From positions 154,042-218,041 of the forward strand of contig MNCI01001919.1 of the NCBI GenBank assembly GCA_015680685.1: 64,000 bases of DNA. The letters run 5' to 3'. The position numbers and the translations under genes are program-made. The stretch comes from Gnetum montanum. Its lineage: Eukaryota > Streptophyta > Gnetopsida > Gnetales > Gnetaceae. This document shows positions 11,801 to 21,639 of the stretch, in pieces. The notes beneath the pieces are model-generated. The model was not told the origin of the DNA, ran no database searches, and saw only the letters and a program-made list of their open reading frames with translations. Position 1 is the first letter of the stretch. Each line of letters begins with the position of its first letter.

Positions 11801-12231
11801 AAGGATCAGCATAATGGGTGGGGTACGCATGAATGTCGAAGCCGATCTGCCCTGTTACACCAGCGCGTACATTGCTAGTAGAGGTAAACGCCTTTATTGT
11901 TGTTTCAGTCCAAGTTAAGGTATCACCTTCACACTTTCGCACCTTTACACCTTTACAAATGACGCGCTTCAATCTTCTGCTCCTCCTCTCTTCTCTCTGT
12001 AATAGCTAAGAATTCAAATTCGTGATAGCAAACAACCTGTTCTAAATGAAAACTGCTTACTTATATACAAAATTTAACCAACTTGATACCCGATTTCAAT
12101 GAGACTTGTCTAAATGCTGGTGTGAGCTGGAACCTGAGGATCGAAGCATTAATTACATCATATATTGCACGCATTACGGTCCAAAATGACCCTAAACTAC
12201 TGTATCTTATCTCCTCATAATCAGGTCTCAT
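8864..12231 (-). pseudogene. Nested antisense seven-exon gene of unknown function (extra ORF of a Tat-type element)
   Basis: Minus-strand exon model: E1 12231-12061 (ATG at 12231), E2 11996-11674, E3 11587-10542, E4 10447-10268, E5 10197 to about 10065, E6 9991-9174, E7 9097-8864 (stop TAA). Total about 2.9 kb, about 968 codons. Introns are 64, 86, 94, 70, about 73 and 76 nt with GT..AG ends, including GTAAGC (two), GTAAGT, GTATGT and GTAGTA donors. Phases are compatible at introns 1, 2, 3, 4 and 6; intron 5 is off by one. Ten in-frame stops remain (12061, 11724, 11218, 11020, 10807, 9759, 9741, 9555, 9414, 9231), all one transition from a sense codon, and no other frameshift is needed. E3 has a V-S-F..LFGVPS block (about 11260-11320) and hydrophobic helices. 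E6 has a charged coiled coil (RLQRLEREKESLAKEVGDLK). E7 is acidic and Gly-rich. Tat/Ogre elements are known to carry antisense ORFs; I do not recognise the product. Not functional now. Confidence 0.75.
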
Positions 12232-12284
12232 TAATTACAGGCTATTCACGAAATTTAAAATTCAGTTAGCTTTACGCTCAGTAA

Positions 12285-12294
12285 CGTCACGTCA
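12285..12294 (-). promoter_or_regulatory. Tandem TGACG sites upstream of the antisense gene
   Basis: On the minus strand this reads TGACGTGACG, 54 bases before the ATG at 12231. TGACG pairs are classic plant bZIP (as-1-like) sites. The closely similar TGACGTGACA is in the 3' LTR at 18266-18275, about 80 bases upstream of its TATA box (TGACATGACA in the 5' LTR, 3541-3550). No convincing TATA box was found between this site and the ATG. Confidence 0.35.
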
Positions 12295-12400
12295 TGTCCT
12301 ATACACTAAACTAAGCATTATTCATTAAGTACTTATCACATCAAACTTAGTATCTTTCTAATTACTTTGGCATTTGACAATTTTGTAGGATAATTGACAG

Positions 12401-14000
12401 ATGGACGAAATTTTATCTACACCGCTAGTTTTAACAAGCTTACACGGTGAAATCATTAGACAGCTTGATCCCACACCAATAGAAACTAACCTAGCCCTTA
12501 ATGATGCAATCATAGCCATGTCAAAAACATCTCTAGACTAGCCAGAGCAATCGACGCGCATGCTAGATCTGGAAGCTGTTAATGTAACCGAAGATCCACT
12601 CAACGAGGTCCCTGTGCTTACGCATAGGGGTGAGACTAAAACTCTCAAGGTTAGTTCTCTATTGGACCAAAAGGCACATGATGACATAAAATAGGTTCTC
12701 CAGAATAATATCACAGTGTTTGCATGGTCATACGAGGATATGCTGGGACTAGACCCAAGATTAATTCAACACAACATAATCCTAGATCCCCATATCAAAG
12801 CCGTCAGACAAAAAGCACGAAAGATCAAGCCAGAAGTCACGCTAGCAGTATGTGATGAAATTACTAAACTGTACCAGGCTGGTTTTATTCGCGCGGTTGA
12901 TTACTCAGATTGGATATCTAACATTGTAGTGGTTCCTAAAAAGACTGGAGGAATACGCATCTGCATAGACTTCTGGGACTTGAACAAAGCTATAATCAAA
13001 GATAACTTCCCATTGCCGAGTATCGATCAATTGGTGGATACAACCGCTGGACATGCGCTTTTGTCCTTCATGGATGGCTTCTCAGGCTACAACCAAATAC
13101 GCATCAACCCAGAGCACCAGCTAACAATGACGTTCATGACACCCTGGGGAACCTTTTGTTACACCATGATGCCTTTTGGTTTAAAAAACGTCAGACCGAC
13201 ATATCAGCGAGCCATGACATACATCTTTAGTGATTACCTCCTAGGGAGACTGAATGATTATGTTGACGATATAGTTGTTAAGTCTTTAAAGTCGGAAGAT
13301 CATTCAGAGGATCTGGAGTTAGTCCTCAAAAGATGCTCTAAATATGACCTCCGGCTCAACCCAAAAAAGTGTGTGTTCGGAGTCAAAACCGGACGCATGC
13401 TGGGTTTTGTGGTATCGAAAACTGGCATACGCGTGGATCCTGACAAAGTCAAGGCCATTGTTGAACTAACACCCCCTACAAGTCTTAAGCAATTACATGG
13501 ATTATAGGACAGGTTACAGTTTATCAGGTAGTTCATCTCGAGATTAACCGACAAGTTACACCCTATGCAACATTTGCTTAAAAAGGGGGTTAATTTNTTG
13601 CCATTTTATATCTACCTCGCAACTTCAGATGTAGCCTTAACTGCATTACTTTGCTAAAGGAGGGATGATGGGTCGGAAGTACCCATCTACTACTTAAGTC
13701 ATGCTCTATGTGCGTATGAAATGAGGTACAGCGAAGTAGAGTGTAACTGCTTAGCGTTAGTATTTATGCTCAAGAAGTGTAGGCATTATCTCTTCCGTAG
13801 TCAGGTCAACATCATCTGTAAAAATAACATTCTTAGGGTCATTACGCATAACCTATATGAAAGTAGAAAAATAGCTCATTGGAAGGCTATCACAGTAGAA
13901 TTCGATCTGCATTACATTGGCCAATATTCTATGAAAGGCCAAGCGATAGCTGACCAATTAATAACATCACCTATTGACAGTCAGGCAACCATAGAGCCTG
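12401..14000 (+). pseudogene. pol: pol: reverse transcriptase and first RNase H
   Basis: Plus frame 2 throughout. The N-terminal part (12401-12700) has stops TAG 12539 and TAG 12692. RT core: FAWSYEDMLGLDP (about 12719), ICIDFWDLNKA, FPLPSIDQLVD, FMDGFSGYNQI, MPFGLKN, and the catalytic YVDD (LNDYVDDIVVKS, about 13252-13287) intact. After TAG 13505 and TAG 13529 comes the connection and RNase H, with PIYYLSHAL and EMRYSEVECNCLALV near 13690-13770; TAA 13655 interrupts it. A single N at 13597 preserves the frame. Every stop is a C-to-T type change. RT copies the element RNA into cDNA in the particle; here it is dead but well preserved. Confidence 0.9.
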
Positions 14001-14497
14001 AATTTCTAGATGAACATGTACATAGTTTAAGCCCTGTTTTAACAAGCCCCGAAGCAATGTTATACTTCAACGGAGCTTCAACTGTTAGAGGCAGCAGCGC
14101 TGCCATAGTTATTACTTTATCACCTGAGGATGTGCATCTTCACGCTTATCGCTTGACCTTCCCCTGTACGAACAACATGGCAGAGTATGAGGGGCTCCTC
14201 AGGGGATTACTAACTACCTGCGAACTCGATGTTCAACACCTAGCAATTAGGGGTGATTCGATGCTCGTCATCAATCAGATCATAGGAGTCTACACCTGTA
14301 AGGCTGCACATCTACAGCCCTATTGCGATATGGCTAAAGATCTTCTAAAGCGGTTCACGACCATCGATGCCCAGCACGTGCCACGAACTGATAACACACT
14401 AGCTGATGCACTGGCTACACTGGCCTTGAACGTACCCTCACACTTGTTCAACACCTGTCCCGCATTAATAACAGATTGCATAGATCCCATCATTTAG
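14001..14497 (+). pseudogene. Second (archaeal-like) RNase H domain of the Tat lineage
   Basis: Same frame. MLYFNGASTVRGSSAAIVI, then NNMAEYEGLLRGLLTTCEL, then IRGDSMLVINQIIGVYT, and near the end PRTDNTLADALATLAL. This is the order of the extra RNase H that marks Tat/Ogre elements. The first catalytic Asp is replaced by Asn (AAC 14069-14071 where the family has GAY, a G-to-A change); the later Glu, Asp and Asp positions look intact. TAG 14495-14497 ends the segment and is again one transition from CAG. Confidence 0.8.
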
Positions 14498-15827
14498 GTG
14501 ACGCAAATATCCTCTCTACTCGAGGACAGAACGCCAGAGTGGTACGATGGCATTAAGACTTACCTCTTGCATGGCGAGCCACCCCATGAATTAACACACA
14601 TGCAGAAAGATGCAAACCACAAGCAAGCTAGGCAGTACGTCATCATAGGAGACAGTACTCTTTGTAGATGCTCTTTTGATGGTGTGCTACTTACTTGCGT
14701 TAACAAGAACCAAGCACAACATATAGTTGGCGAGGTCCATGAGGGATTATGTGGAGGACACGTAGCACCATGGGCTATGGCTTCAAAAATCTGTCGCTTA
14801 GGGTATTACTGGCCATACATGGAAAAAGATTGCCTAATAAAGGTTAAAACTTGCAACACGTGTCAGTGCTACGCAAATCTTATACATGTGTCGCCTACAG
14901 ANTACGTGTCAGTGCTACGCAAATCTTATACATGTGTCGCCTACAGAGTTACATACGACTCAGATAACATGGTCATTTCAACGATGGGGACTAGACATTA
15001 TAGGTCCCATCACACTGAAATCTTTCATAGGTCATAGCTTCATAATTACCGCTACTGAGTACTTCATGAAATGGGTAGAATCTATTCCTTTACAAAAGAT
15101 CACATCTCAACAGATTTGCCATTTCATCTTAGACAACATTGTAACCAGATTTGGCCTCCCGATGATTATCATGACCGATAATGGGCCACAGTTTAGTAGT
15201 TCAGAAACCAAATCCTTTTGTGATAGCCTTGGCATTAAACAATCTTTTTCCTTGCCCTATTACCCGCAAGCGAATGGTCAAGCTAAAGCCACAAACAAGG
15301 TCATCATCAATCTGCTCAAGAAAATGCTTGACAGCAACAAGAGGCGGTGGCATGAAAAAGTCCTCTATGTGCTATGGGCATATCGTACTACATGTAGGAT
15401 GCCTACAGATAGTATGCCCTATAGTCTAGTCTATGGATCTGAAGTAGTGCTACCCCTCGAATTGCAAGTGCCTTTTCTGAGAATGGTCCTCTCCACGATT
15501 ATAAATGAGGCTCAACACACCGAGTCTCGGATCATGGATTTGGATTCAGTAGAAGAGAAGTGAATACAGACACTTGATACAATCCAGAAGTATCAAGACA
15601 CACAGAGGCAAAAGCATTGTCATAATCTCCAGCAGCGCCCGATCAAGAAGGGATATTTAGTTCTCAAGGCCATTCACGAACCAGTGGGCAAGTTCTCTGC
15701 AAACTGGGAGGGCCCTTTCTTGGTGATTGATTTGTATGGCAACTGAGCATTCAAGCTAGCGGACAACGATGGCAATGAGCTACCAAATCTTGTTAATCAT
15801 ATATATCTAAAGCGATACTACATATAG
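14498..15827 (+). pseudogene. pol: integrase with zinc finger, DDE core and C-terminal domain
   Basis: The zinc-finger region has H..H (HEGLCGGH, about 14739-14762) and CNTCQC (about 14852). The core has GLDIIGPI near 14989, TDNGPQF (Asp codon 15177-15179) and AYRTT near 15381. The spacing from the second Asp to the third catalytic position is exactly D-x35, but that residue is Lys (AAA 15285-15287) instead of Glu, again a G-to-A change. TGA at 15561 and 15744 interrupt the C-terminal part, which ends with VNHIYLKRYYI and TAG 15825-15827. The one-base frame change near 14902 is an assembly duplication, not biology. Confidence 0.88.
14858..14947. other. Assembly artefact: 44-base duplication flanking a single N
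   Basis: Bases 14858-14901 are repeated exactly at 14904-14947 with N at 14902. Removing one copy restores the integrase frame, so two contig ends with a true overlap were joined without merging. Confidence 0.85.
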
Positions 15828-15865
15828 CTACATCTCCAATGTGAACATCAGGTATGACCATAATC

Positions 15866-16350
15866 ATCTGCTATGACGCTAAACTGGCAACAACCATCCG
15901 CTACGACGTAAAACTGGCACTCCCTTCACGCGTCTGCCACGATGCTAAACTGGCATTGATCATCTGCCATAATGTAAAACTGGCAAGTTGTAACCGTTCA
16001 CTACGAGGTAAAAATGGCAGTGTTGTATAGGTCCGCCAAGACAAAAAACTGGCATTTTCGGCACATGTCCGCCATGATGCTAAACTGGTACCGACTGTCT
16101 ACCATGACACAAAACTAGCACAGGTAAGTAGTCGTCTGCTGAGATGTAAAACTAGCACAAACTTGTCCTTGGGTCATGACACAAAACTAACACCCATAGC
16201 ACGGTCTGTTGAGACCATAAATTAGCTTTGCCACCATCCGCTACGACGTAAAACTAGCATTTCTCGGTCTGCCCAGACTTTAAACTGGGACCATGGTCTG
16301 CTGAGACTTAAAACCAGCAACGATAGTCTACCAGGACTTAAAACTAGGAC
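15866..16350 (+). repeat. Array of 15 degenerate short repeats in the 3' untranslated region
   Basis: Units begin near 15866, 15894, 15931, 15961, 15995, 16030, 16066, 16096, 16133, 16170, 16203, 16235, 16266, 16295 and 16325, spaced 28-40 bases. Consensus: GTCTGCYAYGACGTAAAACTGGCA, separated by variable spacers. Several units contain a short inverted repeat, GTCT-GCTG-AGAC or GTCTGCCCAGAC, just before the TTAAAACTGGCA box. Tat-lineage elements are known for variable tandem repeats between integrase and the 3' LTR. Confidence 0.8.
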
Positions 16351-17517
16351 TCATAAGTTGCCATCATGCAAGTCAAGTGAGCGTGATCATCTCTGTGCAG
16401 CCACAAGACAAACGGGGTGGGACGCTATGACAGCCCCAGCGTCACTACCTCATCGGCATTCTGCTGATCTCTTGGATGTGCTGAAGGGAATACTACTGAC
16501 CCCTTGGAGATACCATCACCACATCCTTTCCAGCGGTGGTACCTCTGAGAGGTTAGTTTTATCATCCGGAGCCCCAAAGGTGTTCTCATCAATTACGACT
16601 TTGGAGATCTCCGCTCATCATTACTATCAGACCCTGGCTTCATAGATTCACCTAGCTAGTTCTTTACATAACCAATCAGGTGCACTGAGTCTGATGTTCT
16701 TTGGCGATGATATGTTGGGCTGAGCGTCAAGGTTGAAGACTCTGGCCTCGTGCTACAGTTCCTCCTTCACGGCCCGATCACTTTATCTCACCTCTAATAG
16801 TACTTTTTTCAACAACCTCGCCCGTGATTCACATGGATAATGGTACCCTCTGTTTTCTTCTTTGGTTGCAGGTTACTTGTTACGAAGACATCATTCGAAG
16901 GTGCGTTCATCTGAGTGGTGTAATACCGATAGCGTTTTGAGATGGCTGCTTAAGTTGGCCTGTCCACTCGAAGGGTGCATCCTTGTGTGCCTCATAATCC
17001 TACCCCTAGCCCTTATCACTATCCTTAACTATCCCATCTGCTTCCCGTATGCAAAATGTACATACGCAGCACACGCTTTCTACATTCGCATTACAATCAA
17101 GTCCATAAGCTGGCGTAACGCAACTCACCTAGTGGACACCAAAAAAAAATGGGGGTTGGCAAAATGGGTGAAACACATCTCACCCAAGCCATGTAGATGC
17201 AACACAATTCATCTATGCAACCCCCTCTAAAACAAAATGAAGGCATAACTCCATGCAAACACAATCGTAGGAGAAAGCCTATTTGCTTATGCGTGAAAAA
17301 GCTATACCTGCCCATTTGCATCTTCCCCGAACCTCATTTGGGTCTTCCCTGAACTTGTTTCCTCCTATACCATCCGATCTCCGGATTCCCTCATCTCTGC
17401 ACCTCTATGTTGACAGGATGATACTTGAGTACCTGTTGATAAATGCTGTTGGTGCTTTCATTGGTCTGGTGTTTTGTATTCTTTGTCGACGTCTTTTGGG
17501 CAAGCCCTCTAACCGTC
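16351..17517 (+). other. Rest of the 3' region of the element
   Basis: No ORF here shows coding character or a recognisable motif; the few frames of about 90-120 codons lack supporting features. GC content is nearer that of the coding part than of the surrounding DNA. I see no further repeat. Confidence 0.5.
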
Positions 17518-17533
17518 AACAAAGAGGGGCCAT
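17518..17533 (+). other. Polypurine tract
   Basis: AACAAAGAGGGGCCAT directly abuts the TG of the 3' LTR; the AAAGAGGGG core is a standard plus-strand primer. Confidence 0.75.
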
Positions 17534-18185
17534 TGAAACACCGTGGAAATTTTGAATCGGCCTCAGGTGAAGATTCACGATTCAGGCAATAGTTCGTGAT
17601 AGAATTCCAGAAGGTAGAACAAGTCAAAGCAAGGTGAAACGGTGCCCGGCATCAAGTCTCCAACTTCCTTACAAATTTCAATTCTACTATGTTTTCTATC
17701 TTTATGCTACATTATGCAACATAGCATAATGACGCTTAGCGTAATTCTACTTAACATAGTCTGACATCAGAAGGTAACTTACTTCAGCAGATTTGGTAAA
17801 GCTTAAGGCCTAAGCAGCGTAATATGCAACTTCTTCAATATCCTGCTAAGTCTTTTGACTAGGGTCTGATTTACGCTCCGTTACGTAAGGCAGCGTAATG
17901 AGCTTCAAAAAGGTTAAAGGGATAGTCCAAGGGAAGCGTGACAGATAGGCTCCTTTCTTTTTTCAGATTGATCACTTTATGCTGGTTACGTTATGCAGCG
18001 TACGTCAGTGTAATTTATCATCGAGTTGATCATTTTTTATCCTTCACTACACTTTGCTGCGTAAGTGAGCGTAAAACAGCTTGACTCACTATTTCTATGC
18101 TTTGTTACGCTCTGCCACGCGACGTAGCGTAAACAAGTGTAATACAGCGTAAAGCCAGCTAAAGCAGTTATGCATTTTCTACCCA

Positions 18186-18219
18186 TACGCGCAATACGCT
18201 GATAAGCGTATTGTGCGTA
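18186..18219. repeat. LTR palindrome, 3' copy
   Basis: Same 15-bp arms as at 3461-3494 with the loop GATA. Arms are unchanged while the surrounding LTR differs by several percent. Confidence 0.8.
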
Positions 18220-18350
18220 ATCATGAAGCAGCTTCGGCAAAGTGTTGACACCATACGTTGCAATATGACGTGACATAGCGAGTTCATTAAGTTAACGGTA
18301 CCCGGAAAGTTCAAGACACATGTCATCAAGGCCATGCCTTTTCTACATAT

Positions 18351-18358
18351 TATAAATA
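18351..18358 (+). promoter_or_regulatory. TATA box of the 3' LTR
   Basis: TATAAATA at the position equivalent to 3626-3633. Confidence 0.6.
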
Positions 18359-19140
18359 CCTTAGTTGACGAAGAAAAGAGAGGACTTTTGACTTCTTCTT
18401 TTTTGGGGGAAAAGAGAGAGCAGTGGCTGGCATCTTCAACTTTTGGCAGTTATCATCCTTGAGCAGAAATAAGAGACATTTTTTGAGCATTTGGCAGCAA
18501 GAGTGATCATACCCTTTTGGCGAAAATACAGTTCTCCCATCGGTGATCCTTGGCAGTTTTGAGCAGAGACTATCCAAAGCAAAGAAGATAGATCAGAGAT
18601 CGTGAGATCATCTGGTGTGGTTGGCAAGATCTATTGACCAGACACAGTTGGTTGATAGACATCCGAGCTTGACCTTCCTTGCACTCCGTCTTTGGCTTAT
18701 AAGGTAGACCGAGCTCCATTCTGCACTCCTTATTAAATAGTTTTCTTATTATTTTGTGTATGTTCTGCACAAGATAATCGGAGTCTTCCCATTGTAATTT
18801 TGTATACAAGATACTCGTTTTTTCAGGTAAAAGTACAGATCTTGAAATCATGCATTTCTCTTAAATCCAATTCCCTTTTTCGTGTTAACGTTGTCATTAT
18901 TGCAATTTATCTACATCGTTTTCCTCTCCTCTTGCGATTTATCGAATCAAATCATTCCACGGAACACTTATAATCTTCGTCGATTTACTGATTAAGTAAG
19001 TCCCTGTCTGATCGACAAGACCGTTCAGGGCACTGCGGATTCATTTTCTCCAGCATAGCCCTCACACGAATCCATGGTTAAAACTGTGTACACGGATTTT
19101 GTTTGGTATTTTCCAGCTACCGACATTTTCTGTCGTTATA

Positions 19141-19145
19141 GAGAT
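19141..19145. repeat. Target-site duplication, right copy
   Basis: GAGAT, identical to 2804-2808. Confidence 0.9.
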
Positions 19146-19800
19146 GACTAACTACATGAAGCTTGCCAACTTCTGATATGCTAATCATAGGAAGACCAAC
19201 AATACAACATGAGAAGTAGATGGCTAGTTCATGCCTCCTTTATGAGGTTGAATTCAAGAATCATAAGGAAACTAAGCAAAAGTTAGAGATAGACAACATC
19301 AAGCTTGAAGTTCTCTAGAATTGATTTATTAATCAATGATTGGTTGAAAAGGACTTGGGTAGAAGGATGAATAAGTACCATGAGTTGCAAAACTTAGTTA
19401 AGACATTTGATGTTTAATGAAAGAAATTTGTAGCAAGGTTTATGAACGTTAAGGAGTTCTTCCTAACAATGCTCTATTGATGGAGCATCTCTATACCAGG
19501 ACATATCAGTGAAGCCATGTGGACTATGTACGATCCATAGAGTAAGTAAGAGAAAATGAAAGCATTTCTAGATGCTTTCCACCTAACTTTTAAAAAAATA
19601 GTCATGTTAGAATAACATCAACCTCAACCACTATCATCGCCATGAGCACTAGAGCATGATGAAGGTCCTTCATCATTCCAAAAGGCTCCACCTCATACCA
19701 CTATTTGATCTTCACCACATATTTAGCAATAAGGGGATTTCTACCACCATTTTGTAAAGGTATCCAATTTTGTTATCAAGGACACCCAATTTTGGAAACT
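19146..19800 (+). pseudogene. Decayed extra-ORF gene of the older element, right part
   Basis: Continuation of the gene interrupted at 2808. Plus-strand blocks with coding character include a Lys/Glu-rich stretch near 19260-19400, NVKEFFLTMLY (about 19450), HISEAMWTMYDP and KMKAFLDAFHLTFKKIVMLE (about 19555-19615), then a Pro/His-rich tail (HQPQPLSSP, HDEGPSSFQKAPPH). The layout coiled coil, helical block, low-complexity tail resembles the last exons of the nested antisense gene, but I could not align the two convincingly here. Many stops and frame changes. Confidence 0.45.
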
Positions 19801-21639
19801 TCATGATTCTATACAATTTAGTAGTAAGAGTCAATTAGTTAGTCAAATTTAGTTAGTTAATAATCCCATACCTTCCAATTTTGTAAGAAGCTTGATCCTA
19901 CTTTTTTTTCACTTGAGGATGAGTTTTCACTCACTTGTGGGAATATGATTAGCCATTGACTAGATGCAACGATGGGAATCATTTTACATAGCCTCATCAA
20001 TGTAGCCCCATTGACACATGTGAAGATGCATTGACACAAATGCATTGACATAGTGTCATGTCATGCCTATATAAATACGTGTACCCACTACATTTATGGC
20101 ATGTTATGTGATTAGAGTAGCCAAGTTCTTGTAGTTTTCTTCCACTAGAGTTAGAATATTTTTTAAGTACCTATAGTAGGACTTCAAGCATTGTATGGAT
20201 CCTTATTCAAGCATCATTATACCTAGATAAATTGATGTGATGGCAATAAAGATGAGATTTTTGATACTCCTTACATCACTTAAAATATATTAATTTTTAT
20301 TTTATGCACTTTATTATTCATGCAATTTATGTTCTTATCCTTAATTAATGTATTTAATAGAAAACACATAAGTATGAGTACTTTAAACATAACATTTAAT
20401 GCTCAGTAATTATAGAAGTGGCTATTTGGTATAGCCAACAATAAACACTTGATAACTGAGTAGTGTTAGGATGAGTGCATGATGAATACAAAAAGTGCAC
20501 TAGGATGCTTATGTTAGGTTAGTTAGCTTAAGAATCATTTAATAGTTAAGTAGTTAGTTTCCTAATTAATTATCTTTAGCTCAAAAATTAGATTAAATGA
20601 ATAAAAAATATAAAATATAAATAAATATCATATGCCTTGGCTCCCACTTAATCATACAATTGAGTTTACACAAGTGAGAGCTAAGAAGACAATAATCATA
20701 ATTTCCCAAGATACTATCTTTGTCAATTGATACACTTAGAAGCTAAGTCCATGGAATTCAATCAAATTGCATGTGAATGCTTTTGATTCATACGATTTGG
20801 TGGAGGGACTACTTGCTCCTCATCACCAAAAATTTGTATTATATAAGCATGATCTATTGAGGTAAGGTTTCCACATAAGAGGGCTTGATGGATAGTCTAA
20901 GTAGTATTAATGTTATAGTTATTATAATGTCAGATGCCAGATATATTGTAGGAATATCACTAATTAATGTTATAGATATCAATGCATTAATGGTTATGTT
21001 AATGATCTTGATTAATGATAATGTTAATTGGTGTTTGTTGTTGATTCTAATAATGTGCTTTATAGCATGTGACCTATCTTTCAACTTCATTCTTGAGAGC
21101 ATCAAGGTGATTTTCTCTACTATTTAGATGTTCTAACCCTCTTGCATTTGCTTCATGTTGATTGTAGTTGGAGGCTTTAATAGAGATTACAAGTCATAGT
21201 GTGAATAGTAGATTAGAATATAGAATTGAAGTAATGCTGCAATATGGAAAACTAATTCAAATATCAATGTATATTTAGAGTCATGTTATGAATATGTAAA
21301 GTGACCAATATGGTTATCTATTGTATCTCTTGTAAATTTGTATATAAAGGAAATTTACTAAAGATGTTTTCATGACATTTCATGGATATTTTAAAATGAT
21401 TATTTTTAAGGCTTCTTTAGGTATATATATATATATTAGATTATAAGGTGTCATAATTGATGTAATATGATTTTCGATCATCATTTATTTTAGATGCTAA
21501 GTATTTGATAAGAGTTATATGGATTCTTAGTAATTTATCTTGGCCACATAAGTAATTTCATGTATTTATCTATGTAAATTTTGAGGTGTGACAATTGTGA
21601 AATTTTCAAAGCTTAAGGACTAGATTCAAGACTAAATGA
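19801..21639. other. AT-rich sequence without a recognisable gene
   Basis: Contains a TATATAAATA word at 20068-20077 preceded by GTGTCATGTCATGCC, which recalls the upstream part of the Tat-like LTR promoters, but no LTR boundary could be placed. A short (AT)n run lies near 21423-21435. No coding character seen. Confidence 0.4.

Larger units (their letters stand above)
8288..12400 (+). other. Protease-RT interval, non-coding on the plus strand; candidate Ogre-type intron
   Basis: Both the gag-pro frame (ending 8287) and the pol frame (opening at 12398, Met codon 12401, preceded by ..ATTGACAG) are in plus frame 2, but 4.1 kb without plus-strand coding separates them. Ogre elements are known to remove an intron between protease and RT by splicing. 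A phase-0 GTATGG donor at 8264 and the CAG at 12398-12400 would join the frames, but I cannot prove these sites. Most of the interval (8864-12231) is occupied by the antisense gene; 8288-8863 and 12232-12400 hold only AT-rich, TTACGC-bearing sequence. Confidence 0.5.
2809..19140 (+). mobile_element. Complete Tat/Ogre-type Ty3/gypsy LTR retrotransposon with a nested antisense gene
   Basis: A 16.3-kb element bounded by LTRs of 1595 and 1607 bases and a GAGAT target duplication. Order on the plus strand: 5' LTR, primer site, gag, protease, a 4.1-kb interval holding a minus-strand spliced gene, RT, RNase H, second RNase H, integrase, a repeat-bearing 3' region, polypurine tract, 3' LTR. The second RNase H and a CDYH..CGHDTDYC knuckle are typical of the Tat/Ogre lineage. 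Over the first 215 aligned LTR bases I count 18 differences, 13 of them transitions, so the insertion is old. All premature stops are C-to-T type and three catalytic sites are mutated, so it is a dead copy. It is inserted in an older element's decayed gene. Confidence 0.92.
17534..19140 (+). mobile_element. 3' LTR
   Basis: Starts TGAAACACC, ends GTTATA (last C of the canonical CA mutated to T), and is followed at once by the GAGAT duplication. It shares the hairpin, the TATA box and the GCGTAA-rich U3 with the 5' LTR. It is 12 bases longer, partly through a TTTTGTATAC insertion near 18800. Confidence 0.92.

Noticed and set aside
12058-12067. Minus-strand TATATAAG as a TATA box for the antisense gene
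   Set aside because: It falls at the end of an open exon directly before a GTAAGC donor, and the upstream ATG at 12231 is in frame with it, so it is better read as exon end.
14858-14947. Genuine tandem duplication in integrase
   Set aside because: The exact identity, the single N at the joint and the restored frame after removal point to an assembly error.
16358-17230. Plus-strand ORFs of 95 and 122 codons in the 3' region
   Set aside because: No family motif, no codon-like composition, unusual residue mix; not supported as genes.
20854-21127. Overlapping Ile/Met-rich ORFs on both strands
   Set aside because: Low-complexity ATT/ATG-rich DNA gives open frames on both strands; no motif.
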